Below, piece after piece: positions 1 through 2,941 of a stretch of DNA of 5,936 bases. This stretch comes from DASQJJ01 sp035631115 (GTDB taxonomy: Bacteria > Patescibacteriota > Microgenomatia > Levybacterales > UBA12049): assembly GCA_035631115.1 (NCBI GenBank), contig DASQJJ010000069.1:1-5936 (forward strand), given 5' to 3'. The position numbers were made by a program, and so were the translations under genes. Position 1 is the first letter of the stretch; each line of letters opens with the position of its first letter. The notes under the pieces were generated by a model that was not told the DNA's origin, searched no databases, and was given only the letters and a program-made list of their open reading frames with translations.

Positions 1-318
1 CCCCTTGCAGGTGCCTGGACCAAAAAGTCCAAAGGTCATGATGCACCCAACTCCTGTGAGTCCGGCAACGGTATGGATAATAAATACCGCAAGAAGCGCA
101 ACAACAAGACCAATAATTGCATAGGTAAGAATATTTTTTGCTTCTTCAACTTGCTTGCCTCCGCCTGAGGTAGTGTATTTAATTCCAGCAAAAATAATCA
201 TAAATAATGAAACAATGCCAATAAGATTAATTGCTATACCAAGAGCAAGTTTGTAGAGGGCTGGAATACAGGCAAGCGTTACTATGCCATTTTGCAAACA
301 ATTATAGCTATTCCACAT
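1..318 (-). CDS. Pilin A: TrbC/VirB2-like T4SS pilin-family membrane protein, partial at the left edge
   Basis: The reading frame runs from ATG at 318 to the window edge, giving 106 codons and no stop, so the C-terminus is missing. It has two hydrophobic segments (about residues 22-45 and 64-85). They are joined by a short polar loop with the family core AGIKYTTSGG and a charged QVEEAKN stretch, the hallmark of the Pfam T4SS_pilin group. Cysteines occur at 7, 17, 92 and 104; the second pair lies in a Gly-rich tail. The gene starts 8 nt after the stop of pilin B, with no clear Shine-Dalgarno and no convincing promoter of its own, so co-transcription with B is likely. Unlike B and D it has no N-terminal signal peptide. 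The frame stays open upstream to about 462 inside gene B, but I found no ATG, GTG or TTG there. By family it should sit in the cytoplasmic membrane; whether it forms a pilus is unknown. Confidence 0.85.
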   Translation of the reverse strand, partial: MWNSYNCLQNGIVTLACIPALYKLALGIAINLIGIVSLFMIIFAGIKYTTSGGGKQVEEAKNILTYAIIGLVVALLAVFIIHTVAGLTGVGCIMTFGLFGPGTCKG

Positions 319-326
319 ATAAGAAA

Positions 327-716
327 TTACTGGGTAAGCTTGGGGAAAGAAAGATTGCTTAAGCTCACATTCACAAATAGTTGGAGGACAAAATTGATGA
401 TAAGGTAAGACAAGAAAATAATAACCAAGCCAACAATTGACGCAACGATTGTCTCGCGTGCTTTATTAACGCCTTCCTTTTCTCCTTGGGAGGTAAGCCA
501 TTTGATGCCACCAATAATAAGAAAAACAAGTGCAAGAAGTGCGGCAACCACAAAGATAAGATTAATGCCGTTGGTGATAAGTTTTTGAATGTCCAAGTTG
601 CACAATACATTAAAGCTGCCACTAGGGCAGGCATTAACACTGCTCTGTGCAAAAGCAACAGGAGCGAGCACAAGACCGGATGCAATAGTTGCAAAAGAGG
701 CCAAAACTTTTTTCAT
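327..716 (-). CDS. Pilin B: TrbC/VirB2-like T4SS pilin-family protein with signal peptide (129 aa)
   Basis: A complete small secreted or membrane protein. Residues 1-23 form a classic Sec signal: MKK, then a hydrophobic core, then AFA with predicted cleavage before Gln24. The mature N-terminus carries Cys30 and Cys39. Two membrane segments follow (about 52-71 and 91-115). They are linked by a polar loop with the family core GGIKWLTSQG and the charged run EKEGVNKARET. This matches the T4SS_pilin/TrbC pattern, in which the processed subunit spans the membrane twice before any assembly into a filament. AAGGG at 721-725 lies 4 nt before the ATG and could act as a ribosome site on read-through mRNA. 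A good promoter at 726-754 would instead start the transcript only about 3 nt before the ATG. It is the third pilin in the block, 48 nt after C and 8 nt before A. Identity as a family member is firm; function is inferred. Confidence 0.92.
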   Translation of the reverse strand: MKKVLASFATIASGLVLAPVAFAQSSVNACPSGSFNVLCNLDIQKLITNGINLIFVVAALLALVFLIIGGIKWLTSQGEKEGVNKARETIVASIVGLVIIFLSYLIINFVLQLFVNVSLSNLSFPKLTQ

Positions 717-725
717 GTCACCCTT

Positions 726-754
726 ATCGTAAAGACATTTTTTTCTCTTGTCAA
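726..754 (-). promoter_or_regulatory. Promoter of pilin B (TTGACA / 17 nt / TACGAT)
   Basis: On the minus strand a perfect -35 TTGACA (754-749) is followed by a 17-nt spacer containing seven A in a row and then TACGAT (731-726, 4 of 6 consensus). The expected start is near 719, only 3 nt before the ATG at 716. It lies in the 48-nt gap between C and B, one of the two wider gaps in the pilin block. Consensus match only; not experimentally supported. Confidence 0.6.
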
Positions 755-764
755 GTTGTGGTCT

Positions 765-1100
765 CTAAAACTGTACTTTGAGAAGATTTACACCAAAAAG
801 AAACCCAATAAAATTAATAATAAAGAAAGAAAGTAATACAAGCACTAGTCCAACGATGGCATATTGAATTGTCTTTTGCGCTTCTTCAAGTTGCTTTTTA
901 TCTCCCTGGGACAGTATCCACCTGAGTCCTCCAAAAATAAGAAAGAAAAGCGCCAGCAAAACAGATGCTGTGAGAAGAATTGTAATGGCAAATCTGAGAA
1001 TGTCTTGAAGGTGGAGGCCGTTGATGCTATTAAGTACAGGGACATCTATGCGATAGGTTGGAAGCGAATTGCTGCCTATACTGAGTGCTAAAAGTTTCAT
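765..1100 (-). CDS. Pilin C: short, cysteine-free T4SS pilin-family paralog (111 aa)
   Basis: Two hydrophobic segments (about residues 36-58 and 79-103) flank a polar loop with the core GGLRWILSQG followed by DKKQLEEAQKT, clearly homologous in layout to pilin B. It differs in two ways: there is no cleavable signal peptide (the N-terminus MKLLALSIGSN has only a few hydrophobic residues), and there is no cysteine. The ATG at 1100 follows the TAA of pilin D by 5 nt and has no Shine-Dalgarno, so translation would depend on coupling or on the near-leaderless promoter at 1112-1140. The stop is TAG at 765-767. The protein would insert through its two membrane helices. It may be a structural variant or accessory subunit of the same assembly; this is inference from the tandem context. 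Confidence 0.9.
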   Translation of the reverse strand: MKLLALSIGSNSLPTYRIDVPVLNSINGLHLQDILRFAITILLTASVLLALFFLIFGGLRWILSQGDKKQLEEAQKTIQYAIVGLVLVLLSFFIINFIGFLFGVNLLKVQF

Positions 1101-1105
1101 AATAT

Positions 1106-1495
1106 TTATCTATTAAAGCCTGGCAAGTGTAATAAGTCAAAGCCAATAATTTGCAAGATGAGCACAGAGAAAATAATAAGCAAAAGTCCGGTAATTGCCG
1201 AAGTAATTCTTTCTCGTGCCTCTTTTACTTTTTCTGGATTTCCTCTGGACGTGACGAGTTGATACCCTGCTGCAATGATAAGAATAATTGCAATGCCACC
1301 AGAAATGCTAAGTAGGATTGCTAAGATGTTTCCAATAAGACCTGCTGGATCTGTAGAGATGCGGCCAATTGCAGTGTCAACGCCACCACAGCCCCCTCTT
1401 TCTCCAGGAGCTGCGCATTGAGCAAAGACGGGAATGCGAATGCTGAAAAATGAAAAAAGAAAAAGGAAAAAAGAGATAGCTTTAGATCTGGACAT
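1106..1495 (-). CDS. Pilin D: TrbC/VirB2-like T4SS pilin-family protein with signal peptide (129 aa)
   Basis: From ATG at 1495 the protein begins MSRSK, a strongly hydrophobic Phe/Leu-rich core, and VFA with predicted cleavage before Gln26, giving 129 residues, the same length as pilin B. The mature part has Cys27 and Cys36, a Gly-rich stretch, membrane segments at about 53-75 and 98-118, and a loop with AGYQLVTSRGNPEKVKEARER, recognisable as the T4SS_pilin core. In-frame TTG (1531) and GTG (1513) lie upstream and would add 12 or 6 residues before the signal sequence. I prefer ATG 1495 because it gives a normal signal peptide and coincides with the predicted start of the promoter at 1502-1531. 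AAAAGGAG at 1516-1523 looks like a Shine-Dalgarno but sits 20 nt from this ATG and 2 nt from the GTG. It is the first pilin after the regulator. VFAQC is not a good lipobox because Gln precedes Cys. Confidence 0.9.
   Translation of the reverse strand: MSRSKAISFFLFLFSFFSIRIPVFAQCAAPGERGGCGGVDTAIGRISTDPAGLIGNILAILLSISGGIAIILIIAAGYQLVTSRGNPEKVKEARERITSAITGLLLIIFSVLILQIIGFDLLHLPGFNR
1112..1140 (-). promoter_or_regulatory. Promoter of pilin C inside the 3' end of pilin D (TTGACT / 17 nt / TTTAAT)
   Basis: On the minus strand TTGACT (1140-1135, 5 of 6) and TTTAAT (1117-1112, 5 of 6) are 17 nt apart, the best overall consensus match in the window. The predicted start is near 1105, leaving a 5-nt leader before the ATG at 1100. 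Because it lies in the last codons of D, part of the match may come from coding constraint. Confidence 0.5.
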
Positions 1496-1501
1496 ACAGA
1501 C

Positions 1502-1531
1502 ATCGTGGCACACAACTCCTTTTGTTGTCAA
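1502..1531 (-). promoter_or_regulatory. Possible promoter of pilin D (TTGACA / 18 nt / CACGAT)
   Basis: On the minus strand a perfect TTGACA (1531-1526) precedes CACGAT (1507-1502, 3 of 6) by 18 nt. The predicted start falls on the A of the ATG at 1495. The -35 and the ACGAT core match those of the pilin B promoter, which raises confidence above what the weak -10 alone allows. The AAAAGGAG in the spacer would then be promoter DNA rather than an mRNA ribosome site. The spacer also holds a short inverted repeat, ACAAC-N7-GTTGT. Confidence 0.4.
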
Positions 1532-1538
1532 TAAAATA

Positions 1539-2867
1539 CTACTGGACGAATTTTATCCCCCGGCCTTTTATTGTCTGAATGTGTGATGGATTGGCGGGGT
1601 CGTCTTCTATTTTCTTTCGAAGACGCAAAAGAAGTTGGTCAATTGCCTGCTCGCTGACTCCTTCTTGGGACTTGCTATCGGACCACACCGCGTGAATAAT
1701 TGTTTCTCTATCAACAATGGACCCTTCTTGCGCAAGAAGGAGCGTGAGTAAGCGAAATTCGGAAGAGGTAAGCATGTCTGAGACGACTTGGTCGCCCCTT
1801 TTAATGGTATTTGTTGCAGAGTCAAAAAGAATTTTTGCATGCACGTCTCCTTTTTGCATTTTTACAAACGCAACAAATAAGGGAATAGTAATTTTTTGGT
1901 TGCGGATAAGTCCCACGTGTTGTAAAAATTCGCTGGGAAGAGGACACGACTCGTTGTTGCACAGAGTGAGCATATCCTGCTGCTCGTCCGGGGTAAGGAA
2001 AAGCCATAGCTCTTTGAGTGCTCCCTGAATACCTTTTAGCCTGAGTAAGGATTCCTGGGAAATTTCGGTGAGACTGCCTGCGAGAAATGCCTCAAGTCCG
2101 ATGCGGGTTAGCTTACCATGATACCCGGTAAGAAGGGTTAATTTTGCGAGATTATCTTTTCCAATTGTTTTTCCGGTCAGCTTTTCTAGATACTGCACAC
2201 GAGAATGCAGACCGACTGCATCCTCAAGAGATAGGTAGACAGTATTATCGACAACATACTCATAAAAGTCAGAAAATATTTCTGGCTCGAGCATGTCCTC
2301 CAATGGTCTTGTTGAGGAAAAAACAACAGAAAACTTATATTTTGCATGATTTCTTAAAGAGCGAAGGTTATTGAAAAATTCTTCTGTTGCATGAGGGACA
2401 TAGGTTTCAAATCTATCCAGGAGGAAGGTAATATGTAGCCCTTTTTCTAAAGCTAAATAGTCAAACGCGTCTTTTAATTTTTGGAAGAGGACCAATTCGT
2501 CTTTATAGGAAAGTGCTTCTTTAAAAAGCTGGTCTACGACCAAGAATTCTTCTTCTTTTCGTCTTTCATGAAGACTGGATGAAAGTTGAAGAAAAATAAA
2601 TTTCATTACATCAAAAAGAGAACGATTTTTTATTTCTGCAAAAGGAATAAGGACAAAATGGTACAAAAGCTGCTCTGTGCTCCCGAGGTGATGAATACGT
2701 ATGTCTCTATTATAGAGAAGGAGATGTAGTACATAATTTCTCCCTGCTCCAGGAAGAGAAATAAGCTGTACAGATTTTCCCGCGGTAATGCAGGAAAAAA
2801 TTTGACTAATTTCTTTTTCCCGAGTCTCAGCAGGATAGAGTGATTCAATATTGTGTAGTTGAGACAT
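1539..2867 (-). CDS. AAA/STAND-like ATPase fused to an OmpR/PhoB-type winged-helix DNA-binding domain (442 aa)
   Basis: A one-component transcription regulator, read from domain layout. Residues about 10-190 are a P-loop NTPase-like fold. The Walker A position reads SLPGAGRN (37-44), where the usual Lys-Ser/Thr is Arg-Asn. Walker B-like HITFLLDRFE follows (145-154), then a sensor-1-like strand FSVVFSSTRP (179-188). A helical lid follows, with TGYHGKLTRI (247-256) resembling the sensor-2 region of STAND/ORC-type ATPases. Residues 346-442 are a full Trans_reg_C winged helix: LTSSEFRLL, IIHAVW, recognition helix near 405-420 with LLLRLRKKI, and wing IQTIKGRGIKF ending at the C-terminus. No receiver domain or membrane segment is present, so it should be cytoplasmic and respond to a bound ligand or nucleotide. 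It is the first gene of the minus-strand block and diverges from the large plus-strand gene; control of the pilins is inferred from this position. The ATG at 2867 has no Shine-Dalgarno. Confidence 0.85.
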   Translation of the reverse strand: MSQLHNIESLYPAETREKEISQIFSCITAGKSVQLISLPGAGRNYVLHLLLYNRDIRIHHLGSTEQLLYHFVLIPFAEIKNRSLFDVMKFIFLQLSSSLHERRKEEEFLVVDQLFKEALSYKDELVLFQKLKDAFDYLALEKGLHITFLLDRFETYVPHATEEFFNNLRSLRNHAKYKFSVVFSSTRPLEDMLEPEIFSDFYEYVVDNTVYLSLEDAVGLHSRVQYLEKLTGKTIGKDNLAKLTLLTGYHGKLTRIGLEAFLAGSLTEISQESLLRLKGIQGALKELWLFLTPDEQQDMLTLCNNESCPLPSEFLQHVGLIRNQKITIPLFVAFVKMQKGDVHAKILFDSATNTIKRGDQVVSDMLTSSEFRLLTLLLAQEGSIVDRETIIHAVWSDSKSQEGVSEQAIDQLLLRLRKKIEDDPANPSHIQTIKGRGIKFVQ

Positions 2868-2941
2868 GCATCCATAGTATCAAAAGGTTGTTGTTAGGTA
2901 AACGTCAAGGATGGAGCGTGTGTCCGCAGTACACTATGCTC
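2868..2941. promoter_or_regulatory. Divergent intergenic control region between the regulator and the large plus-strand gene
   Basis: This 74-nt spacer must hold the start signals of both divergent genes. CATAGTAT (2873-2880) and ACACTATG (2931-2938) form a near-perfect inverted pair (7 of 8) placed at almost equal distances from the two ATGs. The left copy is the -10 of the regulator. On the plus strand TACACT (2930-2935) is the corresponding weak -10 for a leaderless start at 2942, but no -35 lies 15-19 nt upstream of it. An alternative plus-strand promoter is TTGTGT (2851-2856) with TAGTAT (2875-2880), 18 nt apart, also weak. The purine-rich AAGGATGGAG at 2907-2916 could be a ribosome site for a GTG start at 2918. 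Confidence 0.5.
2874..2902 (-). promoter_or_regulatory. Extended -10 promoter of the regulator gene (TTTACC / 17 nt / TG-A-TACTAT)
   Basis: On the minus strand TACTAT (2879-2874, 5 of 6) is preceded by TG one base upstream (2882-2881), an extended -10, and by TTTACC (2902-2897, 4 of 6) 17 nt upstream. A start 7 nt past the -10 falls exactly on the A of the ATG at 2867, predicting a leaderless mRNA. A second -35-like TTGACG (2908-2903) is 23 nt from the -10, too far to pair with it. Confidence 0.6.

Noticed and set aside
319..352. Promoter for pilin A
   Set aside because: The best candidates (TTTCTT with TAATTT) match the consensus poorly, unlike the sites before B, C and D.
371..694. Minus-strand open frame inside pilin B in another frame
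   Set aside because: Its hydrophobic product is an out-of-frame echo of the membrane segments of B; B has the signal peptide and family core.
486..836. Plus-strand open frame opposite pilins B and C
   Set aside because: It is antisense to two well-supported pilin genes; its Lys/Asn/Cys-rich product has no domain-like pattern.
1411..1427. Lipobox at VFAQC of pilin D
   Set aside because: A lipobox needs Gly or Ala just before Cys; here it is Gln, so ordinary signal peptidase cleavage after VFA fits better.
1321..1515. Minus-strand frame overlapping pilin D that also begins with a hydrophobic stretch
   Set aside because: The hydrophobic run comes from T-rich codons of the real signal peptide read out of frame, and no pilin core follows.
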